Below are positions 44,039 to 52,224 of a DNA stretch of 64,000 bases, one piece after another (position 1 is the stretch's first letter; each line of letters opens with the position of its first letter). The notes under the pieces are model-generated. The model did not search any database and had not been told where the DNA came from. It saw only the letters and a list, made by a program, of their open reading frames with translations. The DNA comes from Chitinophaga pinensis (GTDB taxonomy: Bacteria > Bacteroidota > Bacteroidia > Chitinophagales > Chitinophagaceae). The translations under genes and the position numbers were made by a program. The stretch covers positions 62,001 to 126,000 of the forward strand of contig NZ_VOHS01000003.1 in the NCBI RefSeq assembly GCF_007896845.1. Reading direction: 5' to 3'.

Positions 44039-44377
44039 ATGGATACAATCAACTGGGCAGATTTTGAAAAAATAGAGATTAGAGTAGGAACAATCATCGA
44101 AGTAGCCGATTTTCCCAGGGCTAAGCATCCTGCCTACCAGTTGACCATAGATTTTGGACCCGGACTGGGCATTAAACGTTCCTCCGCGCAAATCACCACG
44201 TTGTATCAGCAGGAAGAGCTGATCGGCAAACAGATTGTCGCCGTTGTTAATTTCCCCGTAAAACAGATTGCAAACTTCTTTTCCGAATGTCTGGTTTTAG
44301 GCGTTTATGGGAATGATAAGGAAGTCATCTTACTCCAACCAGACAAGACAGTGGCAAATGGCCTAAAAATCGGCTAA
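44039..44377 (+). CDS. csaA: CsaA-type tRNA-binding-domain protein
   Basis: 112-aa dimeric OB-fold protein of the EMAPII/CsaA family. DTINWADFEKIEIRVGTIIEVADFPRAKHPAYQLTIDFG and IKRSSAQITTLY are diagnostic, with the LIGKQIVAVVNFPVKQIANFFSECLVLG core. CsaA has been described as a secretion-related chaperone in Bacillus and binds tRNA-like ligands in homologues; the physiological role here is uncertain. The only gene between lptC and the minus-strand peptidase, it directly follows copy A of the repeated RNA element. Confidence 0.93.
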   Translation: MDTINWADFEKIEIRVGTIIEVADFPRAKHPAYQLTIDFGPGLGIKRSSAQITTLYQQEELIGKQIVAVVNFPVKQIANFFSECLVLGVYGNDKEVILLQPDKTVANGLKIG

Positions 44378-44498
44378 AACGCTAACTCCTTGATACTATA
44401 TTCACTATTATATATGCAATAAATACAATTATATTTTAAGATAATATGATAATATTTAGTATATGATGGCTGACCTATCCAAACTGACCATTTTACGA

Positions 44499-44558
44499 AC
44501 TAAAATATAACGTTCACGGAAATGGGAGGTTACCGCATGAGGGCCTGCTATATCTTTG
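44499..44558 (+). promoter_or_regulatory. promoter region of RNA element copy B
   Basis: The -7 box is TATCTTTG (44551-44558), with no clear TTTG -33. Upstream ACTAAAATATA (44499) and ACGTTCAC (44510-44517) align with the copy C region at identical distances (52 nt and 34 nt before the -7 box). Confidence 0.6.
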
Positions 44559-44562
44559 GTTC

Positions 44563-44627
44563 AGGTTTTTCATAGGATATGGTTAAAATTATTACAAGGG
44601 CGGTATTCTTACCGCCCTTCTACTTTT
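44563..44627 (+). ncRNA. repeated small RNA element, copy B
   Basis: AGGTTTTTCATAGGATATGG then TTAAAATT, a 6-nt linker and a 10-bp hairpin AAGGGCGGTA-TTCT-TACCGCCCTT (44596-44619), followed by a T-rich stretch. No plus-strand gene lies downstream before 49566, so it is not an mRNA leader; a free-standing RNA is the simplest reading. Confidence 0.72.
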
Positions 44628-44770
44628 AAAGCCGGTTTTGCCCCTTTTTCTCCTTCTTTTTAGCTAATACGCTTATAATCAATAAAAACATAAAAAACAC
44701 CCCCTGAAAATGGGTATTTTTTCACCCGCAGATCCTTATACGTTCACCTTCTTTTTCTATACGTTCCCCA

Positions 44771-44830
44771 ACTAAAATATAGCATTCACTAGAATGCCCT
44801 TTGCGTGTATGCAAAATACGCGCACCTTTG
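44771..44830 (+). promoter_or_regulatory. promoter region of RNA element copy C
   Basis: TTTG (44800-44803), a 19-nt spacer and CACCTTTG (44823-44830) form a near-consensus promoter with one mismatch. ACTAAAATATA starts at 44771 and GCATTCAC ends at 44789, matching the copy B layout. Confidence 0.65.
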
Positions 44831-44834
44831 GTTC

Positions 44835-44901
44835 AGGTTTTTCAATAAAGATATGGTTAAAATTTTTCGGGGCTGTAGTCTTGCAGCCCCGTTTCTTTTT
44901 T
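44835..44901 (+). ncRNA. repeated small RNA element, copy C
   Basis: AGGTTTTTCA, a slightly longer AATAAA variant segment, GATATGGTTAAAATT, then hairpin CGGGGCTGTA-GTCT-TGCAGCCCCG (44868-44891) and a T-rich tail. Relative to copy B one stem pair changes from G-C to T-A, preserving pairing, which is evidence for selection on RNA structure. Confidence 0.72.
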
Positions 44902-45024
44902 AGAAACTCCACTCCTGCTACATTTCTCCTTATTTCATGATACCTTACCGTTGACGTTGCCTGATGGATTGCTCCTTATAGCATACCCTGCTTCCGGCCT
45001 TCTTCAGCTGCCTGAAGTCTCAAA

Positions 45025-45078
45025 ACGTTAAACCGGAAAATTCATACGTTCACCGGAAAAAGACCCACGTTGAACCGG
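45025..45078. repeat. three 21-bp-phased ACGTT...CCGG repeats
   Basis: ACGTT begins at 45025, 45046 and 45067, each followed after 2-3 nt by ACCGG/CCGG and mostly by an A-run. The exact 21-bp (two helical turns) period is typical of arrays bound by a DNA-binding protein on one face. They lie 30-85 nt beyond the probable terminator of the minus-strand peptidase gene. Confidence 0.6.
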
Positions 45079-45110
45079 ATCCCCCCTTTTCAGACATTCC
45101 CACTCATAAA

Positions 45111-45140
45111 ACGGCCGGTCGAAACAATCCGACCAGCCGT
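45111..45140 (-). terminator. probable terminator of S9 peptidase gene
   Basis: ACGGCCGGTCG (45111-45121) pairs with CGACCAGCCGT (45130-45140) with one mismatch. The T-tract on the minus strand is short. Confidence 0.6.
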
Positions 45141-45163
45141 ATAAAAAGCTATTTACAGTGCGA

Positions 45164-47293
45164 TTACTTTGTGAAGCTCTCAGGAAAAGGACGCTCCAGC
45201 AGGTTGCGATAAATGAAACGGTAGGCCTCGTTATCGCTATGTAGTGATTTAACACTTCTCCAGCCATGACGTTCGCCCGGATATACCATAAACTCAAAAT
45301 GCTTGTTCAGGTTCTCCAGTTTATCTACCAGTTGAATACTGTTCTGCATGTGTACGTTATCATCCATAGTACCATGTACAATACGGATCAGCCCTTTATA
45401 GCGATCCGCATAGGTCATCGGAGATGTAATACGGTATCCTTCAGGATTCTCCTGTGGGGTATCCATATAGCGCTCTGTATAGTGGCTGTCATACAGCCGC
45501 CAGTCAGTTACCGCAAAATTGGCCATTCCATGGGTAAATACATCCGCACCATAGGTCAGGGCCATACAGGTCATATAACCGCCAAAACTGCCTCCCGTCA
45601 TACAAATTTTGGTCGTGTCAGTCCATGGCTGTGATTTCAGCCAGTTTGCAGCGTCCATATAATCTTCGATCTCATGTTTACCCAGCTGGCGGTGTATATA
45701 ATTCATACCCATCTTGCCCAGCTGACCGGAGCTACGGTTGTCTATCGCTACCTGAATGACGCCTTCTTCTGCCCACCATTGGGGAGTCAGTGACATCTTC
45801 CACGTATCATACACGGAGCCCGCATCCGGACCGCCATAAATACTGATCAGAATAGGGTATTTTTTGCCCTGTTCCATGTGTAAAGGCATAGTGATGGTCA
45901 TGGGCAATTCCAGACCGTCACGGGTCTTATAATACTGTAATCTGGTCGTTGCCAGATTATATTGATCAAACTGATTGCCTTTGGCGTTACCCAGTTCACG
46001 GATCACTTTTCCTTTATTGTTCAGCAGCGCCATACGTGGAGGCGTAGCCAGATTGGAATAAGTGGTAATAAAATAGCTGCCGTTCGTACTCACATCTACC
46101 GAGTGCATATAATCACCGAAGGTCAGACGGGTAACCGCCCCGGTTTTCAGGCTCACCTGATACAGATCTGTACGTGGAGAAGCCTCCTTACGGGCCGTGA
46201 AATAGATCAGCTGCTGTTTATTATCGATCGAACGGATGTCCTTTACGGTCCAGCTGCCATCGGTCAGCTGCTTTTTCAGCGTACCATCCATATTATGCCA
46301 GTACAGGTGTGCCCAGCCGGATTTATCGCTTCTGAGGATAAATCCTTTGCCGTCTGCCAGAAATGGGATGGCATCATACCAGTCGATCCAGGTCTTCTGC
46401 TTTTCGTCATAGATCTCTTTCTTTTTCCCGGTATCCGGATCAATCTCATAGATCTTCAGATTGTCCTGTCCACGGTTCATCCATTGCACCCAAAGGCGTC
46501 CTTCCGGCGTAAAGAATGGTGCGCCAAAGTACTGGTCTTCATTTTCATTGAAATCTGACCAGAGGGTAGCGCCACCCCCAACAGGTACAGTACCTATTTT
46601 CACAGCAGGGTTGGTATCGCCGGCTTTTGGATAACGGGTGTTTTCCAGATAACCATGCTGACCTTTTTCACTGTAGATCGGGAATACAGGCACTTTGGAG
46701 TCATCAAAGCGCATATAAGCGATATAACGGCTGTCAGGGCTCCACCAGAAAGCACGATATTTAGAAGCGCGACCGAGGATCTCTTCATAGTATACCCAGG
46801 ATGCCCAACCGTTATAGATAACATCAGAACCGTCAGTAGTATATCTGATCTCTTTTTTAGTGTTGATTTCCACCGCGTACAAGTCATTGCCGCGGGTGAA
46901 GGCTACATATTTTCCATCCGGAGAAAGTGTCGGATTTCTCTCCTGAGCAGTGTCACTGGTTAGCTGTGATTGCTGTCCTTGCGGGGAAGTATAGAACACG
47001 TCATTGTTGCGCACTTCTACAGTAGCGCCTTCCGGAGGAGTTACATAAGGTTCAGACTTGCCGGTGGCTGCATCTACTTTCCATGCCTTTGAAGCGCCTC
47101 CTTCTGTACGGTACTGGATGTAATGGGTATCGTCTGCCCATCCTTTGATATTTGGTAATGGTTGATAAAGGCCGGTTGCCTCTCCTTTGAATATCTGCCG
47201 GAACGTAAGGTCTTTCTTGTCCTGTGCCTGCAGACTCAGACCGAGCAGGCTCAGTGCGGTAAAACACACTGACCCGTAACGTGTTATATGCAT
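45164..47293 (-). CDS. S9 family dipeptidyl peptidase IV-like protease
   Basis: 709 aa. Signal peptide MHITRYGSVCFTALSLLGLSLQAQ, then an N-terminal beta-propeller (about 40-440; PTLSPDGKYVAFTRGNDLYAVE, FWWSPDSRYIAYMRFDD) and a C-terminal alpha/beta hydrolase. The nucleophile motif is GGSFGGYMT, the catalytic His is in VHGTMDDNVHMQN/GERHGW, and IYGGPDAGSV forms the oxyanion region. Propeller motif WASWVYYEEILGR contains the Glu pair that binds the substrate N-terminus in DPP-IV. Periplasmic removal of X-Pro dipeptides is the expected activity. Confidence 0.94.
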   Translation of the reverse strand: MHITRYGSVCFTALSLLGLSLQAQDKKDLTFRQIFKGEATGLYQPLPNIKGWADDTHYIQYRTEGGASKAWKVDAATGKSEPYVTPPEGATVEVRNNDVFYTSPQGQQSQLTSDTAQERNPTLSPDGKYVAFTRGNDLYAVEINTKKEIRYTTDGSDVIYNGWASWVYYEEILGRASKYRAFWWSPDSRYIAYMRFDDSKVPVFPIYSEKGQHGYLENTRYPKAGDTNPAVKIGTVPVGGGATLWSDFNENEDQYFGAPFFTPEGRLWVQWMNRGQDNLKIYEIDPDTGKKKEIYDEKQKTWIDWYDAIPFLADGKGFILRSDKSGWAHLYWHNMDGTLKKQLTDGSWTVKDIRSIDNKQQLIYFTARKEASPRTDLYQVSLKTGAVTRLTFGDYMHSVDVSTNGSYFITTYSNLATPPRMALLNNKGKVIRELGNAKGNQFDQYNLATTRLQYYKTRDGLELPMTITMPLHMEQGKKYPILISIYGGPDAGSVYDTWKMSLTPQWWAEEGVIQVAIDNRSSGQLGKMGMNYIHRQLGKHEIEDYMDAANWLKSQPWTDTTKICMTGGSFGGYMTCMALTYGADVFTHGMANFAVTDWRLYDSHYTERYMDTPQENPEGYRITSPMTYADRYKGLIRIVHGTMDDNVHMQNSIQLVDKLENLNKHFEFMVYPGERHGWRSVKSLHSDNEAYRFIYRNLLERPFPESFTK

Positions 47294-47379
47294 AGTTTAG
47301 CTATTGTTGTAAGAAACAGCTAAAATAATTAAATAAAGAAAAGCTCAGTCTGAAATTACGGATGGATGGAGTAAAGCGG

Positions 47380-47729
47380 CTATTTTCCGGTATTACCGAC
47401 AATGATTGCTCCGGCAAGCAATCCTACATCTTTCATAAACATTGTCAGTGAAGTCAGATCTTCAAATGCATGTGGTGTATGTACAAGTAGAATGACCAGA
47501 AAAATATAAATGCCAGCAGGTAACCGGCTAGCCTGACATAACGGTTGATAATAAAGGCTATACCTGCCAGCAGCAATGCCAGTCCGGTGATATATAACCA
47601 GATCTTTCCACCGGGAATGGGGACCGCCGCCACCATAATATCAGCATGTACAATGTGAATCAGGCCAAATAACACCATGACGATGCCGTAGAGGATAACA
47701 GCGAGTCTGGTAGGAATGAGTGCTTTCAT
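47380..47729 (-). pseudogene. DoxX-like membrane protein gene with -1 frameshift
   Basis: The intact frame from 47729 encodes 91 aa (MKALIPTRLAVILYGIVMV...) with four helices, then leaves frame at a five-base homopolymer (A5 at 47500-47504 on the plus strand). In the adjacent frame the reading continues LVILLVHTPHAFEDLTSLT and MKDVGLLAGAIIVGNTGK to a stop at 47380-47382, which is the normal C-terminus of small DoxX/SURF4-like proteins. One added base would restore a 116-aa protein. Causes could be a true mutation, phase variation or a sequencing error. Confidence 0.75.
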
Positions 47730-47746
47730 ACAGGCTGGGTTTACGC

Positions 47747-47777
47747 CAAAGGTAGCGCAATGTAATATATTGACAAT
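47747..47777 (-). promoter_or_regulatory. Bacteroidota-type promoter for the DoxX-like gene
   Basis: Minus-strand TACCTTTG (47747-47754) with ATTG (47774-47777) at exactly 19-nt spacing. The promoter is intact although the gene is frameshifted. Confidence 0.6.
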
Positions 47778-47834
47778 GAAGGTGAAATGGACATGAGGTG
47801 GACTTGATGCGTACCTGATCAGTTATTGATGCAG

Positions 47835-47869
47835 AACGGGGCTTCTCCTGTAGCAGAGAAAGCCCCGTT
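47835..47869 (-). terminator. hairpin downstream of lysS
   Basis: AACGGGGCTT (47835-47844) pairs with AAGCCCCGTT (47860-47869), with additional CTC/GAG pairing inside. It lies 45 nt past the lysS stop; the T-tract is weak on the minus strand. Confidence 0.7.
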
Positions 47870-47913
47870 TATATTGTCAGCAACCGGAATACGGTTGCGT
47901 GGTAATCAAAGCA

Positions 47914-49428
47914 TTATACTGTTTTCTCAGGTTTCATCTGAGGGAAGAACAGTACATCCTGAATAGATGGCTGATTGGTCATGATCATGGTCAGACGGTC
48001 AATACCAATACCGATACCGGAAGTTGGCGGCATACCATATTCCAGTGCACGCAGGAAGTCGTAGTCGATATACATCGCCTCGTCATCACCACGTTCCATC
48101 AGTTTAACCTGATCTTCGAAACGTGCGCGCTGGTCGATAGGGTCGTTCAGCTCACTGTACGCGTTTGCCAGCTCTTTACCGTTAACCATCAGTTCGAAAC
48201 GTTCTACCAGACCAGGTTTGCTACGGTGCTTTTTGGTCAGCGGACTCATTTCTACCGGATAATCCGTGATGAAGGTAGGCTGTACATAATGGTGCTCACA
48301 TTTCTCACCAAAGATCTCATCTATCAGCTTGCCTTTACCCATGCTAGGCTTCACATAGATACCCAGTTGCACACAGGTTGCACGCAGCTGATCTTCATCC
48401 ATATTGGTCACATCGATACCAGTATGCTCCAGAATAGCTTCAAACATCGTTACTCTGCGGAAAGGCGCTTTGAAGTTGATCACCTTCTCCCCAACAGTTA
48501 CTTCAGTAGTACCATGAAGGGCGATAGCAATCTTTTCCAGCAGGGTTTCAGTAGTATCCATCATCCACTCGTAGTCCTTGTACGCAGCGTACATTTCCAT
48601 TACGGTGAATTCCGGGTTGTGGGTACGGTCCATACCCTCGTTACGGAAGTCTTTCGCAAATTCATATACACCATCAAAACCACCTACGATCAGGCGTTTC
48701 AGGTACAGTTCATTCGCAATACGCATGTATAAAGGAATATCCAGTGCATTATGATGCGTCGTGAACGGACGGGCAGTTGCACCACCCGGGATCGGCTGCA
48801 GGATAGGTGTTTCCACTTCCAGATAGCCCATTTCGTTATAGAAATCACGGATGGTCTGCATGATGCGGGTACGTTTGATGAAAACGTCCTTCACCTGCGG
48901 ATTTACGATCAGGTCTACATAACGCTGACGGTATTTAAATTCCGGATCGGTTACCGCGTCAAACACCTCTCCTTCTTTCTCACGCACTACCGGCAACGGA
49001 CGGATAGATTTAGCAAGGAAATCCAGTTTGGTAACATGGATAGATAATTCTCCGGTTTTGGTGATAAAGGCATAACCTTTCACCCCGATAATATCGCCCA
49101 GATCAATTAATTTCTTGAATACGACGTCAAACATCGTCTTATCATCGCCTTCGCAGATATCGTCACGGCGGATATACACCTGTATCTGTGAGGTATGGTC
49201 CTGTATCTTCGCAAACGCCGCCTTTCCCATGTCACGCACAGCCATAATACGGCCGGCTATACAAACCTCCTTGAACTGGTCTTTGGTTTCCTCCGTATAC
49301 AGGGCCTTTATATTGGCAGCCGTATTGTTCACCGGATATTTTTCCGCCGGATAAGGGTTGATGCCCAGTTTCTCCAGTTCCTGCAGTTTCTCCCTGCGTA
49401 TGATCTCTTGCTCGGATAATTGTGTCAT
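47914..49428 (-). CDS. lysS: lysine--tRNA ligase, class II
   Basis: 504 aa, full length. The OB-fold anticodon domain is at about 55-165 (VCIAGRIMAVRDMGKAAFAKIQDHTSQIQVYIR). Class II motif 1 spans FIKRTRIMQTIRDFYNEMGYLEVETPILQ, motif 2 is FAKDFRNEGMDRTHNPEFT, and motif 3 is GMPPTSGIGIGIDRLTM. It charges tRNA-Lys in the cytosol. A minus-strand TATTTTTG box (49455-49462) is the probable promoter element, predicting a short leader. Confidence 0.98.
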   Translation of the reverse strand: MTQLSEQEIIRREKLQELEKLGINPYPAEKYPVNNTAANIKALYTEETKDQFKEVCIAGRIMAVRDMGKAAFAKIQDHTSQIQVYIRRDDICEGDDKTMFDVVFKKLIDLGDIIGVKGYAFITKTGELSIHVTKLDFLAKSIRPLPVVREKEGEVFDAVTDPEFKYRQRYVDLIVNPQVKDVFIKRTRIMQTIRDFYNEMGYLEVETPILQPIPGGATARPFTTHHNALDIPLYMRIANELYLKRLIVGGFDGVYEFAKDFRNEGMDRTHNPEFTVMEMYAAYKDYEWMMDTTETLLEKIAIALHGTTEVTVGEKVINFKAPFRRVTMFEAILEHTGIDVTNMDEDQLRATCVQLGIYVKPSMGKGKLIDEIFGEKCEHHYVQPTFITDYPVEMSPLTKKHRSKPGLVERFELMVNGKELANAYSELNDPIDQRARFEDQVKLMERGDDEAMYIDYDFLRALEYGMPPTSGIGIGIDRLTMIMTNQPSIQDVLFFPQMKPEKTV

Positions 49429-49454
49429 GTGTACTGATTACAATAATTGGAGTG

Positions 49455-49462
49455 CAAAAATA
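49455..49462 (-). promoter_or_regulatory. candidate -7 box for lysS
   Basis: Minus-strand TATTTTTG fits TAnnTTTG, 27 nt before the lysS start. No T-box-like leader is possible in so short a gap. Confidence 0.45.
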
Positions 49463-49565
49463 GTCGATTTAAAGGGTAAATGAGCGAAACACGGGTTTGG
49501 CATCAAATTTTCATTATGTATGAGGCCCCCAATCAGGGATTCATCAGCTTTAAAACACAAACAGG

Positions 49566-50399
49566 ATGAAAACCATCATCGTACCTACAGACTTTTCCGC
49601 TACCGCCTATAATGCCGCCCGTTATGCACTGGGACTGGCAGCGCAGATGGGCACCGCCCGTATCCTGCTTTACCATGCTTACGAACTGATCGTGCCCATC
49701 CCCGATGTGCCGACCTCCATCCCCATGGTAGATCCCAATGAGCTGAAAGCCGCCAGTCTGGAAGGACTGGAACACATGAAGCAGGATCTGCTACCCATAT
49801 TACCGGGTGGTGTGCAACTGGAATACCGGGCAGATAATAATCTGCTGGCAGCCAATATTGACACCCTCAGTAAAGAGGAAAGGGCTGATCTCATCATCAT
49901 GGGCACTACCGGAGGCAGCCAGCTGGAAGAGATACTGATCGGTTCCAATACGATCGACGTGGTGAAACATACCTCCTGCCCTGTGATGATCATTCCTTCC
50001 AACGTCTCCTTTCAGCCGATAAAAAAGATCGTTTTTGCCTGCGATTTCAAAAAAGTAGGCACAGGCACGCCTATTTATCCTCTGAAACGACTATTGAACG
50101 TATTTGACGGAGAACTACATGTACTAAATATCGATAAGGAAGGAAAAGGCCTCGCCGGCGACACACCAGAAGCCAGTCTGTTGCTCGATACCCTGCTGGA
50201 AGGGCATCATCCTAAATATCATTTTATTGATCATCCGAATGTAGTACAGGGTATTATGGAGTTTGCAGATAAGGAAAAAGCCGATCTGATCATTACGATT
50301 CCCCGTAAACACGGACTGTTTGAAAGTATCTTCAAACGTAGTCGTACGGCTCAGCTGGCATTCCATACGCATATTCCTATGCTGGCAATACATGAATAA
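49566..50399 (+). CDS. two-domain universal stress protein
   Basis: 277 aa with tandem Usp folds. The first (1-145) starts KTIIVPTDFSATAYNAARYALGLA and has the ATP-binding signature MGTTGGSQLEEILIGSNTIDVVKHTSCPVMIIP. The second (about 152-277) starts IKKIVFACDFKK and ends LAFHTHIPMLAIHE but lacks a clear GxxG nucleotide loop, so only the first domain is likely to bind ATP. Cytosolic; role in stress or growth arrest is inferred from family only. Confidence 0.93.
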   Translation: MKTIIVPTDFSATAYNAARYALGLAAQMGTARILLYHAYELIVPIPDVPTSIPMVDPNELKAASLEGLEHMKQDLLPILPGGVQLEYRADNNLLAANIDTLSKEERADLIIMGTTGGSQLEEILIGSNTIDVVKHTSCPVMIIPSNVSFQPIKKIVFACDFKKVGTGTPIYPLKRLLNVFDGELHVLNIDKEGKGLAGDTPEASLLLDTLLEGHHPKYHFIDHPNVVQGIMEFADKEKADLIITIPRKHGLFESIFKRSRTAQLAFHTHIPMLAIHE

Positions 50400-50509
50400 A
50401 TACCGCTTGTCCTTCCATTAAACCTGGAGGGTTCTTTTTGTTCTAACTTTATAGTAGCGCTTCTAAATATTGTTACTATTTTGCATATAAAACCACAACA
50501 ATCCAGTCT

Positions 50510-51253
50510 ATGTACAAGAAACTATGCGTTCTATTATTATCAGGTATAGCTTTCGTGCCCGCTACCCAGGCACAACTGCTGAAGAAATTAGGTGAAGCAG
50601 CAAGCAATGCAGCTTCCAAAACCGGTACCTCCAATGTTACCCAGTCTGAAGCAGGCAGCGCAATCAAAGAAGCGCTGGCGAAAGGTGTAGCAAATGGTAT
50701 CGCTAATCTGAACAAAACTGACGGCTTCTTCGGAAACGAACTTTATAAAATGTTGCTCCCGCCAGATGCGGTGAAAATCGGTAATACCCTCCGTGGTGTG
50801 GGTATGGGTGCGCAGGTAGATAAGGCGATCCTTTCTATCAACCGTGCTGCTGAAAAAGCAGTAGGTTATGCTGCCCCGATCTTTGTGGATGCGATCAAGG
50901 AAATGAGCATCACTGATGCCCTGAAACTGGTATCCGGTGGTAATAACTCTGCTACTGAGTACTTCAAAGGCAAAACAACTGACAAATTGAAAGCGGCCTT
51001 CTCTCCTGTGGTGAAAGGTTCACTGGATAGCACCAGCGCTACAAAATATTATGGCGATATCGTTAATGCGTACAACAAACTGCCAACTACCTTCAACAAA
51101 GCAAATCCTGATTTACAGGACTATGTAACAGGTATGGCCGTGACTGCGTTGTTTGACCAGATTGCGAAGGAAGAATCCAATATCCGCGCTAATCCTGCTG
51201 CAAGAACAACTGACCTGCTGAAGAAAGTATTCGGCAGCAGCACCAGCAAATAA
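50510..51253 (+). CDS. DUF4197 secreted protein
   Basis: 247 aa with signal peptide MYKKLCVLLLSGIAFVPATQA. The mature part is helical and matches DUF4197: SEAGSAIKEALAKGVANGI, NELYKMLLPPDAVKI, LDSTSATKYY and YVTGMAVTALFDQIAKEES. Function unknown; it is usually periplasmic or lipid-associated in the family, but no lipobox is seen here. Alone on its strand and followed by a strong bidirectional terminator. Confidence 0.92.
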   Translation: MYKKLCVLLLSGIAFVPATQAQLLKKLGEAASNAASKTGTSNVTQSEAGSAIKEALAKGVANGIANLNKTDGFFGNELYKMLLPPDAVKIGNTLRGVGMGAQVDKAILSINRAAEKAVGYAAPIFVDAIKEMSITDALKLVSGGNNSATEYFKGKTTDKLKAAFSPVVKGSLDSTSATKYYGDIVNAYNKLPTTFNKANPDLQDYVTGMAVTALFDQIAKEESNIRANPAARTTDLLKKVFGSSTSK

Positions 51254-51273
51254 AGGGTTGTTGAACTATTTAT

Positions 51274-51308
51274 AAAAAAGCCTCGTATCATTGATACGAG
51301 GCTTTTTT
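51274..51308. terminator. bidirectional rho-independent terminator
   Basis: AAAAAAGCCTCGTATC (51274-51289) pairs with GATACGAGGCTTTTTT (51293-51308). It serves DUF4197 and the convergent flavin reductase gene. Confidence 0.95.
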
Positions 51309-51330
51309 ATTGTAATGTATTTACGCAGAC

Positions 51331-52215
51331 CTATTGTGCGCCGGCCAGTAATACCTGCCAGGCATCCTGTATGTGTCCTTTTTCCAGTAGTTGCTGTGCA
51401 TGACGATGGAGTTCTTTTTCCATTTCATCAGGCGTGATACTGTAGTACTGAAAGATGTTTTTCAGATGATCATCTTCAAACGCCGGATCTATTTCCGGCT
51501 GTACATGTACGTTGGCCAGTTGCCCCAGATTATTGCCGGTAAGAATGCTGCTTTGTCTGATAGATAACGGCAGTGCATCTATACCGATCCCAAGTGATGT
51601 ATTGGGCTTGGCTACTTCGAATACGGCTGCGCCGGATGCACGGCAATAATAATCGCCCCCCATACGGGCTACGAGGTCAATCTTATGCGGATCGATACTA
51701 CCGGCTTCATTCAGGATCTCATCGTTAATATGGATCATGACTGCTTCACAGATGATCAGATTACCGGCGCCACCTTCTGTACCTTGTGTCAGTACTTCCT
51801 TCACTTTACATTCAAACTGCACAGGACTTTCTTTTACCCGGAAAGGTTTCACTATCTCAGCAGCGACAGGCGTAAATCCTGATTTCTCAAATTCATTGGT
51901 TCCCTTTGGATATTCACAGCTTGAAAGAGAGGCCTGTTGTACCATAGCATAGTTCACCACATTGATGACCACCTCCATTGTTTCAAGGATATTTTCCAAC
52001 GTGTGTTTGGTAGTATTATCACGTACCCTGCGTGCAGGTGAAAAGATCAGCGTAACAGGGTTGCTGCCAAATATATTGAAGAAGCTGAAAGGTGACAGAT
52101 TGGGTTTCCCCTCTTTGTCAACAGTGCTGGCAAAGCAGATGGGTCTCGGAGCAACAGCGCCCTGCAGATACCCCTGCAGCGCGGCTGTTGGCAACTGTCC
52201 TGGAATGATTTGCAT
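51331..52215 (-). CDS. flavin reductase-like FMN-binding protein
   Basis: 294 aa of the DIM6/NTAB flavoprotein group. The FMN fold core is GAVAPRPICFASTVDKEGKPNLSPFSFFNIFGSNPVTLIFSP, followed by VVINVVNYAMVQQASLSSCEYP. The C-terminal about 70 residues form a helical extension. It starts 9 nt after the FAH-family gene, so the two form one operon. This pairing recurs in Bacteroidota aromatic (tyrosine/homogentisate) degradation clusters, which suggests but does not prove that role. Confidence 0.9.
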   Translation of the reverse strand: MQIIPGQLPTAALQGYLQGAVAPRPICFASTVDKEGKPNLSPFSFFNIFGSNPVTLIFSPARRVRDNTTKHTLENILETMEVVINVVNYAMVQQASLSSCEYPKGTNEFEKSGFTPVAAEIVKPFRVKESPVQFECKVKEVLTQGTEGGAGNLIICEAVMIHINDEILNEAGSIDPHKIDLVARMGGDYYCRASGAAVFEVAKPNTSLGIGIDALPLSIRQSSILTGNNLGQLANVHVQPEIDPAFEDDHLKNIFQYYSITPDEMEKELHRHAQQLLEKGHIQDAWQVLLAGAQ

Positions 52216-52224
52216 GTACTTATA

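Noticed and set aside
43967..44890. Short reading frames starting at the conserved ATGG of the RNA elements (M-V-K-I...)
   Set aside because: Copy A stops after two codons, copy D after seven, and in B and C the frame runs through the terminator hairpin. The peptide is not conserved while the RNA stem is, so a leader peptide is less likely than a non-coding RNA.
45028..45297. 89-codon minus-strand frame overlapping the 3' end of the peptidase gene
   Set aside because: Lies out of frame within the real peptidase gene and the phased-repeat spacer; no protein features.
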